A DNA stretch of 23,494 bases from Ophiothrix spiculata (taxonomy: Eukaryota; Echinodermata; Ophiuroidea; Amphilepidida; Ophiotrichidae). Below are positions 9,009 to 20,030 of this stretch, in pieces; the first letter of the stretch is position 1, and every line of letters begins with the position of its first letter. The position numbers were made by a program, and so were the translations under genes. The notes beneath the pieces were generated by a model. It was not told the DNA's origin. It made no database searches and saw only the letters and a program-made list of their open reading frames with translations. The stretch is from NCBI GenBank assembly GCA_000969725.1, contig JXSR01S074518.1; one strand, written 5' to 3'.

Positions 9009-10760
9009 CCAGCGATTCACATCTATTAACTATACATTTGGAAACGTTAACCTTTTTTCTTCAAAATTACATGATTCCTATTTGCTTTTTCGTTAATAAT
9101 TTCGATATGATTGAATTAGAATCAAATCGATAACTTTGTAAGTGGTTTCCTAACATGCTGTTTGAACTATCTTTATGTTTAAATACCTTTTAAGCAAGTA
9201 TTTTATTAATTGCAACATGGTAGGTAGGCAAATGAATATCCAACAACAGTGAGAGAAGTGGAAGACTTTGGTTTGAATACACGAAGAATTAAGTGTCAAG
9301 TTGGGAGAGCATTTTCATTCATTATTTTAATGTATACTTGACCAACAGCTATACCGAAAGATTATTTAGAAATTACATCTATTAAGCGTCCAATACCATT
9401 TGTCATTATTTTGTTGGGGTTTCTTCTGACTATATGGCGCAAAATGGTCTGGGTGAACGAGGAAGAACATCAATCCTTTTGATTAATACCTTTTTCTTTT
9501 TGCTCGGCGTAGCATAATTCGAAGGAAAAAGTGTAGATGTTGTCCCTTCTTATATCCTAAGCTTATCAACACTGATAGCTAATCAAAAAGTTTTCTACTG
9601 TAGTTAAGTTAACATCAAAATAATCGTTAAATCAGATTATTTGATTTTATATACATAATTGAAAAGAGCATTCAACGTTGAAGATTCCAATCTCTGCCTT
9701 TTTGTCGGTATGATTTGTTTAACAAAACTCGTGTCATTGTAATTATATATATGATAGCCCGTTTCTTATCAATCAAGTTAAATGTAAATTAGTTGAGTTC
9801 AATCTGTAAAGATGTTTCCAATCGCACTTTTATGAAAGTTAACTTGAGTAATGATGTTAAGCATATATGCAGTGTTGCCTGTTAAGGAAAACCAGAATCA
9901 TGTTCATTAATGGAAAATTATTTGTGTCGCTCTTGGTGTGTAAGTTTCGTATGTTATAGCTTGTTTTTTGTTGTGTTTTTTATGTATATGTATGAGCATA
10001 ACGTCATGTTTCTCTACCATAATTTCCATAGGCTAAACATCTTAATTTTTTGTGAAAGTCAGCGGTTTACTGGCACAGTTAATACAAAGTTTGAATTTCC
10101 GACAATTTTATCGGGCTCATATTATCGTGGTTATTATGATACTTATGTTATAGAGGGACCTTTTCTATGAAAAATTAAAAACATGATTTATTTAATGGAA
10201 AAACAGTTTTTTCAATCATTTATTTTTTTCCCTTTTGGTTATTACTTGATTTTTCTACTAGGTTACAACACGTTATATATAATTATAATCACGGGCAATG
10301 ACTCTGATATATAACAAGGATATAAAGCTCTAACCTAACCACAAAATCTGTATACAGCTGATGTAAGCTTTTATAACGTCCTGTTCCATTTCCAAATACC
10401 ACTCATCAAGTGTAATCCAATTGACAGTATTACTGTGACTGTAAGGTTTGGTAGACTTAAGATGTATCATTAACTAACCACCCGATGGCTATTTGTTGGG
10501 GTTAAATGCTTATCATCGTCTAAAAGACTAGCCAAATTACCAATTCACCGGTTTTGTCCAAGTGTTATTTTTCATTTAGGAGAAACTTTACCTTTAATTG
10601 ATATACGTAACTGGTCACTAAAATGAGCAAGTCCATTCGTTTTACCGCGAGCAGATGTTGATAAAAGAAACCAATTGGGGCTCTACTTGAATCTTGGAGA
10701 ATGCGATTTCCGATTACTCATCTGCAAATTATAGTCAGATAGATTGCATCAAAATTATGG
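9009..10760. other. Upstream flank of Dbx, no gene seen
   Basis: The longest open frame here (9910-10170) gives a hydrophobic, low-complexity 86-residue peptide with no recognisable family and is taken as chance. Regulatory elements for Dbx may lie here but cannot be picked out without conservation. Confidence 0.5.
9443..9500 (+). pseudogene. Possible LINE endonuclease fragment
   Basis: The plus strand reads NGLGERGRTSILLINTFF, which resembles the GLGERNERG...NTFF motif of LINE apurinic-type endonucleases, with the middle shortened. No longer alignment is visible around it, so this could be coincidence. Confidence 0.25.
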
Positions 10761-11829
10761 CATGAGTGTCAAGTTGGGTATATATGCAATGTTTTTTTAT
10801 GAAACTGGTAGTTTAGAGCGTGTACTTTAAGAATCTGAATGATGCCAAAAATACACGCTTGAGCAATTTTTGTTATTGGCGTCAAAAGCCGAACCCCTTC
10901 TTTAACATGGCATGTTAAGTCTGACAGAACTCATTTGAGTTTTAAATATATCATGTTTGGTATCAACTTAAAGCTAATGAAATATATAATGTAACTGTTT
11001 TAAAATTCAAAAGGTCATTCAAATGCTTCAATTTTAAAATGGTCGCCAAAATGGCATATTTTCAATGAAATCAATCAAAGTAGCCTAATAAGGCCAAATA
11101 TTCTAAACAATCAATATAGAGAAACATTTAAGTTAACATAAAGATGTTTGTCCTCAAGATCATGAGATGTACCATTCCCATATCTAAAATTAAAAATTAA
11201 TAAAGAGTACGACTTGAAACGTCAACACTAACACCGTTAGTGTACATCAATTTCAAAACAGCATTAAACAAATTGAATACTGAAAATAATTAATAGAAAA
11301 TGGCTCTGCTGGTTAAAACATAAGCATCCCTTGAAAATTTAATCGTGTCTCAAAAAATCGCATTGACTATGAGGTCCAGCATATTCGCTCAAGATCGGAT
11401 ACAGCATTCTCAAAATAGCATTATTCACATTTGTTATTCAAACTGAATAATGAAAATGGTTCTTGTATTACAACGATAACATTTGTAACCAAATAATGTC
11501 TTTCGCAAGTTATAAATTTAAAATATCGTCGAAAAATAGACCTTATACGACCACCAAAATACCCTTATATCATACGCATACTTTAGGAAATATAATTTTG
11601 GCGGGCGCATCAATACATGCGAATTAAACAGCTTGGCCATTCGCTTGTTTAATGTAAATTTAATGTCACTGTAACCAGTCTTTTTGTATAGATGGACTCT
11701 TTTGTTGCCATTTTGAACCTAATTTTTGTGTTCATTTTGGATTTTCAAATTTCGTGGGAAATAAATTTGGGGACACATGTTTCCAGTTTCATCAAGAAAA
11801 TTGCATATACACCCAACTTGACACTCATG
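10761..11829. mobile_element. ~1.07-kb region bounded by inverted repeats
   Basis: 10761-10808 (CATGAGTGTCAAGTTGGGTA, through to GAAACTGG) is matched in inverted orientation by 11783-11829, with weaker similarity outward (AATAGTCAGRTAGAT near 10733 and 11840-11853). The interior is non-coding, AT-rich, and has diverged internal repeats (near 11250-11310 and 11407-11470). It is probably an old non-autonomous element; target duplications were not found. Confidence 0.55.
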
Positions 11830-11870
11830 CAGGGGATCTACCTGACTATTAGCAACAATAGAATTGGACA

Positions 11871-11990
11871 TTTTGAACCAGTTGAAGTTCCTCGGTATTC
11901 GTAAGATTTAAATGCCACAGACAAAACTTGATTTGTTTCCTAACATTTACTCTATCTAATACCAAATTTCCCCTGAAAAAGATCTCAAAT
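11871..11990 (+). repeat. Diverged repeat, copy 1 of 2
   Basis: A stretch starting TTTTGAACCAGTTGAAGTTC and ending AAAAGATCTCAAAT has a diverged counterpart, same orientation, at about 12457-12579 (TTTTGAACCGGTGGAAGTTC to AATGATCTCAAAG). Confidence 0.55.
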
Positions 11991-12456
11991 ATGCCTCTCA
12001 AAAATATCTCAAAAATCCCCAGGAGCTTTATGTCATGATTCAAATAAAATAATGGATTTAATATCGATAATGTTGAGTTTCACTTGCACTTGCATAAGTA
12101 TTTCAGTATATCCTTTTAAGATAAATTGTGCAATTAGTCTATTATAACATCTGCAATCAACTGCCAATTCATATGCGTTCAATGTAATAAACAGAATCAC
12201 TTTGATAATTTGTTTAAAAACACCATTTTCATTATTTATTTTATTAATTTGACACATTGCTCTTATTTGTTATTTCTAATTACTAATTTCTTCATTTGAA
12301 TAGCCATTGAATGAAAAGAGTTCAAAATTAATAAAATATTAAAAAAGGTGGTTTTGCTTATACCAAATAAACTAATTGGACGTCAAATCTTAGTATATGA
12401 ATAACACCGTGTCACTTCAGATAGCGTTTTTGTAAATAATTAAAAGTATAATTAAA

Positions 12457-12579
12457 TTTTTGAACCGGTGGAAGTTCTTTAGTATTATTTTTAAGATGCT
12501 CAAACGTCCCAAATTCGCTAAAAGAGAGCCATAAATCCCCTTGGCTATACCCAATTACTCCCGTAAAATGATCTCAAAG
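12457..12579 (+). repeat. Diverged repeat, copy 2 of 2
   Basis: Counterpart of 11871-11990, about 590 bp downstream. Shared blocks are the GAACC..TGGAAGTTC start, a TAAGATG/TAAGATT block, a CCCAATT/CCAAATT block and the ATCTCAAA end. Confidence 0.5.
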
Positions 12580-13643
12580 TTAAGTCAATTATTTCATTTT
12601 CAGATGGGTGACACCATCCTTAACCGGTTCATTTGCTGTGTTTTAATCTAGAGCAAGTCATGTTTAATTCTCAAGTAAAACATAACCGTTTTACAGCGAA
12701 TAGGACGCACCTGTATCAGTTCCCGGCAATTATAATTATAGAGAATCTATCTTATACCTAAATAGTACCAGTACATTTCAACCAGTGGTTAAATAATACC
12801 ATTGGTTAATTAATGTAAACGACTCTTGTCGAGGTCGAGATAGAGATTTTTAAAGGGTAAATGACAATATTATTAGAACTCTTATAATTATACGCTTGAG
12901 GTATTACATTATTAGCGTTTTTTTAATTATTAGCTGATTAACTATCAAATTCATTTGGACTTGTAATTTTGAAGGTTATTATATGATTGACTATCCCTGC
13001 CCAGCTATGTGTAGTTATAATAATGGATTCAAAATTTCATTAAAAAAGTAAAAAAATCTAAGCATTTTAAATTTCTGTTTAGTAAATCAAATTAGACAAA
13101 TACTCCTGTCACGTTGAAATGTAAGTGTATTAAACACACATACGATGTTTTTGGTATAATCTTCATAATCAATCATTAGATCATTAAAGCAAAATGTAAC
13201 TTTATTATACATGTACAAATAAATAAACAAGCGAACTGTCATGCAAAATAATTATTTTTTCGAATATCTTTTAATATTTGCTATATTTGTTCTGATAGAT
13301 TAAGAATCTCCTTTGTGAGTTGCGTATACATTCAAAAGATAATAACATAAGTATCAAAGAGATAGCATCGATGTTTGTTCTGAACACACTACACCAAACA
13401 CAAAGTGCCTTTTCCTTCATCTACTACAATATTGTAAACCTAAAGCGTTTTGACAAACGGCATCGACACCTCACATATTAAAAATGTTAGGTCCCACAAG
13501 TAACATCTGATTGCCCCTAGAATAGGATATCATATTTCCCACCAAAATTAGCAAATTGAATCTGATTACGGGCAATCGAAATTCTGTATTTCAGTGTTGA
13601 TAAGCTATGGCACTTATTGATTTTCTATCAACACACCCCTATA
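12580..13643. other. Non-coding flank
   Basis: AT-rich; no coding, RNA or repeat signal recognised. Confidence 0.5.
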
Positions 13644-13647
13644 TTAA

Positions 13648-14008
13648 AGGTGCAATTCATGATTTTGATGTGACATCACAAAACCTCATCATAAACCTTG
13701 CCTCTTTTCTAGCTAAATAAAACGAAGAGTACAGCATACAAATTTACTGAAAATTTCACTTGCTTCCGACCGTTCGTTTTCAAATTACAAGCTTTTCAGC
13801 AATTTGAAATCCCCATAGGGTTCTGTGTTGTAATTATTGTCGGGTCCCGACAATATTAGAAAATGACACATTTTCCCAGGTTTCTCAAATATGCAAGCAC
13901 ATTGTTTTGGGATCGTAACATATACCAGTTGAGGATTCTTATAAGCTAAAAAATCTCAATTTTGATAGAGGTGACCTTGAGGATGAAAAGTGATCATAAA
14001 TTACCCCT
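13648..14008. mobile_element. TTAA-flanked MITE, copy 2
   Basis: TTAA at 13644-13647 and 14009-14012 flank a 361-bp element with ends AGGTGCAATTCATGAT and ATAAATTACCCCT. It is the second member of the family seen in Dbx intron 2. It retains about 40 bp missing from copy 1 near 13700-13745, and the internal palindrome (GTCGGGTCCCGAC). Both copies are in the same orientation. Confidence 0.85.
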
Positions 14009-14012
14009 TTAA

Positions 14013-15282
14013 ACAGAGTGCAAGTTGCTCGTTTGCTTCTGCATAAGAATACCGCAGTCGAACTGTAAAAAACGACAAAACTAGAACAACATGAATAGGA
14101 ATGTTATAAATAGCAAATAAATTTGATGGAAGAAACATCTACTTCGTATCCGCTTTAATTGTTTTGCAATTATTGTGTACAATTATTCTCATTAAATCAG
14201 GCCGAAAACCGAACGTGTTTTTGTATCTGCTTCTCTGTCTTTTCTTATAATAATGATAATCTCCTGATACCCTCAATACTTGTGGATAAAAGAACGCTAA
14301 ATAAGCAAATATTTGAGACCACAATCATGTTATTCAGTGTTATTCAAATTAAGAGAACTCTGCCTAAAGCGCAGATTTTTGCTTGCAGGAATCTCTCCTT
14401 TATATTAAACACCTGATTGCCAGGAGTCTTGACGCTAGGAAAGACGAATATAAGTCATTCAAAAATTATGGCATGTCATATTAATGAAAATATATGAACT
14501 TGATTAAAAAGATAATGGTTATTTATATATAAAGAAAAAATATTGCCTTCATACAAAACGGTATAGAATTTTGAAAGTTTCATTTATAAAACGTATTACA
14601 AATACTAGTATTTGACGATCGCTACATCATACAAGATATTAAGATGTTGATATAATTGAGGAAAACGAAACAAATTTTATCTCTGATACAATAAAAAAAT
14701 GCATTCATTAACAACAAAGGTCTAGAAAATAGCTTGCATCAACAAAACTCTTTACCTTTAAGTATGATAAACAGTAGACACTTAATATTGGACGTCAAGG
14801 ACTATATAAACTTGATAAACAAAAGCAATACAAACAAACCAAATTGCATTATTTGTTAGCAAACTTTCTTGAATTTTCAGGTGCAAGAATTAAAAAAAAC
14901 GAACACGAATTGCCAACTAGGTGGATTTATTTTCCAAAGTAGTGTCCTTTTGATTGTTTTATATATTTGATTTTTGTTTATTTGTTTGTTTTTCTCTTAT
15001 TCACTTCACCTCTCGAAAATATATTCATAAAGTATATATAATTGTCACAAAATGCCCTAGACATTACTATACTTTTAATTCTAATGCAACATCATATGTT
15101 GGTATTCCTCAGCATTGATGGGTTGTATTACAGAAAAATGGAGATTTAAATTGTACTCATTGTCCATTATCACAAAATTCACTCCATTAATTCAATTCAC
15201 GTGCACTATAAACCTTGATTGCGTCGCACCTTTTAAGGACATGAAGTTTTCTTTGACACTGTGAGATGTTGTAAACTAGAAC
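14013..15282. other. Non-coding flank
   Basis: Only short open frames on both strands, none family-like. Nothing recognised. Confidence 0.5.
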
Positions 15283-15353
15283 GAATCCATGGCGCAATTG
15301 GTTAGCGCCACGGAGTAATAAAACGAAGGTTCTGGGTACGAGCCCCATTCACA
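15283..15353 (+). repeat. tRNA-derived SINE head or tRNA pseudogene
   Basis: TGGCGCAATTGG (15290-15301) fits a Pol III A box with a GCGC/GCGC D-stem. GGTACGAGCCC (15335-15345) fits a B box, with the usual spacing. The T-arm can pair (TGGG/CCCA), but no anticodon stem or acceptor stem closes, so it is not a working tRNA. A tRNA-derived SINE is the best reading; the body may continue to about 15420. Confidence 0.55.
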
Positions 15354-15420
15354 ACAAGTTACGTTTACAATTAATTTTACAACGTCCGCGTGGTTCCTTA
15401 TTTCTCACATAATGTATTTC

Positions 15421-16840
15421 TTTATTAAAACGTATGATTCGTAACAGTAATCAACAATAAAGTTTCAACAAAGCAAATTCCAATAATTCCAATTTCTTCC
15501 AGTTATTTTATATATATTTCATTTTATATAAAAATGGTATTGGAGTCAATTCAAGCCCACAACTTCATCCTCATTGACTATTGAGAAGGCATAAATTAAC
15601 TAACACAAAAACTATTGTGAAATTTGTTTTTAACGCTAAGAAATTAAATACGTGTGGAATCATGTTACAAAATTGTCATTTAGTCCTACGTTTCGACTTA
15701 ACCTGTACATATCAAGAAAAAAACATGATATTAAACGTTTAAGTAGGTATGTCTCTTCTATCAACTTTTTTAGGTAAGTGCTCAAAATGCTCAATGTATA
15801 ATGACAGTGTCACAAAAATGTATTGTCGTGATTTTCTGTCTGAGTGTGAGAAAATCTCTGAAATGCAATGATTGTTTAAATAAATACATGACCTATATAT
15901 GGATGTTTGTGGGCAATTCAATTCATCAAAAATTCCCAAACAATGACCAACAAATTATGGGGCAAAATGGGATATTCTTTATTCAAAGCTTATTTAATTG
16001 TGACGAATATAAAATATTTTCATTGTCACAAAATCAAATGAAAAGCTTTGAGATGACAAACTGATATCTAATATTGAAGGAATAATATCAAATTTCATTT
16101 TGAAAAATTTCCTCCAGGAATTTTCAAATCTAATCTGCTGCGAATTTGCCCGATGCTGTCTAGTATTTCGTTTTATTCTTCTATTTTCCTGCTTTTAATG
16201 CTTTACAGACCATATGGATATTTTATTTGATATGTTCAATATCTACGTAAAAGTTTCAATGACTCTATTTCATTTGACAAAAGGTCCTCCTATAAAGGCT
16301 TCCCTAGTTAACAACCCCAGTGGTGGCAACATTATCGTTATAGTTGACTTTAGAAACCACTTAAAGACACTCTTCTTTAACATACACCAGAAGGTGATAC
16401 ATGATCTTATCAATCTTAAATTGGGAAGATGTGAAGGACTCTATATGTTCGTTCTTAACACACAACACGTCGTTCACACTAACAAATTTTTTAACCATAG
16501 GATCCAAACGCCAGGAAAGATCTATTTAAGTTTAAAGATGCCGATGTCGATGTTACCATGAAAAGATCTAGGTAGCAGAAATCAACATACCACGATAAGC
16601 AAATATTCGAAAATGTACAATGGGATACAAAAATTTCACTATTATAAACATTTTACATTGAAAATGTTCATACAGGTTAAAAGTTTACAACACGAAATTT
16701 CACCATGAGAAAAACAATGAATTAAAATGTGTATAAAAAAATGACTGAGACTAATCCGGCTTTTCTCTATAAATAATGACTTTGGTGTACTAAAGACACT
16801 ATCTCTACACTCTCCAGATAGGGTTTATCCGCAGAAAGAT
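15421..16840. other. Non-coding flank with one unassigned 115-codon open frame
   Basis: The open frame at 16214-16561 (plus) has no domain I recognise, no splice context and no neighbours; the minus strand of the same stretch also reads open in pieces. It could be a decayed element or chance. Confidence 0.4.
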
Positions 16841-17215
16841 CCACAGAAAGGTTACATTTTAGCATCAAGAAACTTAATAGCTTAATGCAACTTTTATTTG
16901 TAATTGATTGTATTAGAAATACTTGAACACACCCAACAGCCCAAATATACGGGGTATATCAAATACACAACTGTGTAAAAAATTATTAGCAATTAGTCAA
17001 TATATACATATCTAATGACACTGGGAAAATCTTGTGCAAACTAGGTCAACAATTACATCTTTTTAATTTAAATAAATGGGTATTGTGAATTTGTCCATCT
17101 GACCAATTTCCTCAATAAATTGCCCCATTAGTGAACCAAATACAGATCAAGTGACAACACCATTGAGAGGTCATAGGAAGAATTCAAAGTCAGGATATTT
17201 CGCTTGCGGTCATTG
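16841..17215 (+). repeat. Distant, diverged copy of the ~470-bp repeat
   Basis: The blocks CCACAGAAAGG, AGCTTAATGCAA, GAACACACCCAACAG, ATCTAATGACACTGGGAAAA, TTGTCCATCTGACCAATTTC and ACCATTGAG follow in the same order as in the array at 554-2077, with scattered changes and a short deletion after the CTTGTG block. The family is therefore dispersed as well as tandem. Confidence 0.8.
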
Positions 17216-19141
17216 CAACATGAAAGCGTTTTGATATTTGCAGAAAGAGTGACAAATATTGTGACAAATGTCACTGCAGCAAGATTTCAATTATTTACAA
17301 CTATGGCACTGAAATTGTCAAGTGAGAAAGAGGAAAGAGGTGGGAACCCGGAGTTAAGCAGTGTAGCAAAAAACCCTAGTTCCGAAATACAAGAGGCAAG
17401 AATGTCCGAACAATCTGTCTTGTGTTTCTAAATGCTTTGAAAGATTGGTAGACAATGAACTTAAAAACTTTAAAGAAACTGTTTAATTGGTTTTCAGAAT
17501 ATCCTTAATTGTGTTAATGGATATGGGACTTATATTGTTAGTTTAACTCAATAGCACATTCTATTATAAACAACCCTTCGAAGGCACGGACATTCGAAAC
17601 ACCCCTTTCAATAATGTATTGGCCATTACTTGCCGACTAGGACATCTTGGTTAAATGTTGGCTTCATGAATATTAAGAATTGTTTACAATGCTCATCGAA
17701 AGAGTCGTTCATCACGTTCACTTCTTTTGGGGATTTAGTTTTTGTGAAGTTCTATGCTTGTGCTTGCTTTCTGTAGAGAGGTAGATGCATTGTTCTATTC
17801 TAATAACTTGTTTGAACAATAAAAAGAAAACAAAAAACAACAACTAAGTTTTGCGATTCCTCATGTACGCCAACAACTGAATTGTAAAATTATGACATGT
17901 TTAAGTAGGTTTTTTGAAGGAAAAAAAAACAGCTCGTGAAAAGGGACAGATATAACCATAAACGAGGAAGCGTGGTTTACAAATTTACACTGCGTAACAG
18001 TTCTGCTTTTTAGGATATATTATATATGAGGTAATGTTTTGATTTCAAACTGTCAGCAATTAGAACTGAAAGAATGAGATTTTCTTTAAAAAAGGCCACC
18101 AGTGTAAATTGAATCTTTAAACTGTAGTTCTGCGTGGCTGAAGTCTAAAGAGAAAACAAAAATAACAATTCTTCTGCATAATGCGTATGACTAATTAGTC
18201 AATGGAATGTACCGACGACGGCCATGTTTGGAAGGTTGACTTCATTCTGCCTCCTATTATATATATCTAAAATTCTTTAATAAATTCAAAATAACTGTGA
18301 AAGTTGATTACATCTGCGGAGTGGGTACACAAAGATGGGCATCATAGTACTTGCTTAATCCTGCCCGTGGCTCATCTCGCCGCAAAAAGTGAAGTTATCA
18401 AAGTCCGAATCTTGATCAAATCAGGATAAATCATGTCGCCTTCTGGCTGCTTCAATATTTAGTCAACACAATGACTAATATCCAGCTTTTTCTTTGAACC
18501 TCAGTCATTTAATGTGTAATTAGGAAGCTTATCACATCAATTATGGTCCAATACAATTTTCATTTCACTACATGTGTTTAGCTTTTTTAATCTTAATCAC
18601 AGAATTTATGGTACTAAGTAATATTATAAGCTTATTTATGTCAGATCAGACTGATTATTTTACCTTTAACAAGTAGAATAGTTTACAATCAGGACAGCGG
18701 AAAAAATATTAAAAGTGCAAAGAAAAAATATCGCTTGATATTGAAATCGGTATGTATTTCGGTTCTAGTTTCAATATGCAATTCAACACGTTTTCCGTAA
18801 CAATTATATATTTCCAATAACAAAATCCTTCAAAACACAGACATTGCAACAATAAATTAGTAGAATATCTGTCATGCATGCTAGTAATAGGAATTGCCCA
18901 TCATTCTTATTCCTACATTTCAATTTTCCCGTGTATGATTTTTTTGATGAGCAACAGAACCATGCAAACTTTACCAATCTGAAGCTTCTCAAATATTATG
19001 GTTACCGGTAGCCTCGCATTCCCATGGCAAGTGAGTGACACACCGGGGGTAATTCAGCTTTATATCGTTTCAAATTCAGTCCAATAGATATTTAATTTGA
19101 GCTAAATTTAGAGGAATAAAACCTTAAATAAAAATTAAATC
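17216..19141. other. Non-coding flank
   Basis: No supported exon. Small open frames at 17204-17431 and 18804-18992 lack any family resemblance. A near-palindrome GGTTACCGGTAGCC lies near 19001. Confidence 0.5.
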
Positions 19142-19733
19142 AGAAAAAGTATACTTTAGGTCCCAGATAATGGTACACAAAATTTGGACAATACTAGATA
19201 TCCAAAAATTGTCCAGTATTGTCCAATTCTAGTTAGGTTTTTGCATCCCAGTATTGTTGGTCAAAAATACTGGTATATAACCTAAAGTATACTTTTTCTT
19301 ACTTGTTTGTTATCTTGATTTGATTATATATGTTTAGTTGGTAAGATTAGCATTACACTTTCAACTTCTGCGGTTAGTTTTCAATTAGACTCTTGGGTCT
19401 CAGAAATGCTATTATAGCAGGAGTGGGACTAATATTGTGTAAGAGCCATACAATTGGAGTATAAGGAATTTCCAAGAATCACGAAAACAAGTCTTTGATA
19501 AATGGAGCAAAATCGGTAATTGTTACTTGAATACGACATTTTTTAGCATTTAAAAATACTGGAACAACAGAAGCATTGACCAATACTGGAATGATATGTG
19601 TGTACATGTACCAGTATTGCAAAATGTTTTCAACAATACTGGAACAAAAACACTCCCAGAATTGTTCAATACTGAAATGTCCTAGAATTGACCAATACTG
19701 GTACATACCAGTATCTTGGACCTAAAGTATACC
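19142..19733. mobile_element. Foldback element rich in CAATACTGG-type motifs
   Basis: Ends GTATACTTTAGGTCC (left, from 19149) and GGACCTAAAGTATAC (right, to 19732) are inverted repeats that continue, degenerately, for roughly 100 bp inward. A third inverted end lies at 19280-19299, giving a 20-bp perfect pair with 19142-19161 (AGAAAAAGTATACTTTAGGT). Nine exact ATACTGG or CCAGTAT words sit in the two subterminal zones and none in the ~250-bp middle. No open frame of note. It is consistent with a non-autonomous DNA transposon with subterminal binding repeats. Confidence 0.7.
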
Positions 19734-19830
19734 ATTTAATCTGTCTCATAATTGTTTAAGTGTAATGTTTCAAAGAAACTGTTAGTAAAGTGTATAAATT
19801 GTTGGGAAGTGACACAAATTCATTTTTTAG

Positions 19831-20030
19831 GATTTATAATGATGTATTTACGCCATTTTCCCAACAAGTTAATGATTCTGTTGATGTTTACAGTTTTTTG
19901 AAAATCATGGGCAATTCCGGTAGCGATCTGTCATGCTATAATAGTCCTTCATCAGTTTTTTGCTGCAGCAAATATACGTTGGCGGGAAATCAAGGCAATA
20001 TAGAATTCAACGTCTTCAAAATGCAAAAAG
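19831..20030 (+). other. Speculative 200-bp exon of an unknown gene
   Basis: The acceptor-like TTCATTTTTTAG precedes it, the donor-like AAAAAG/GTAAAT follows, and one frame is open across it (IYNDVFTPFSQQVNDSVDVY onward, rich in Ser/Asn/Asp/Cys). No family is recognised and no partner exon was found. It could be chance in AT-rich DNA. Confidence 0.22.

Noticed and set aside
16214..16561. 115-codon plus-strand open frame as a gene
   Set aside because: No recognisable domain, no promoter or splice signals, AT-rich flank; kept only as an unassigned frame.
18995..19014. GGTTACCGGTAGCC near-palindrome as an operator or binding site
   Set aside because: Too short and imperfect to separate from chance.
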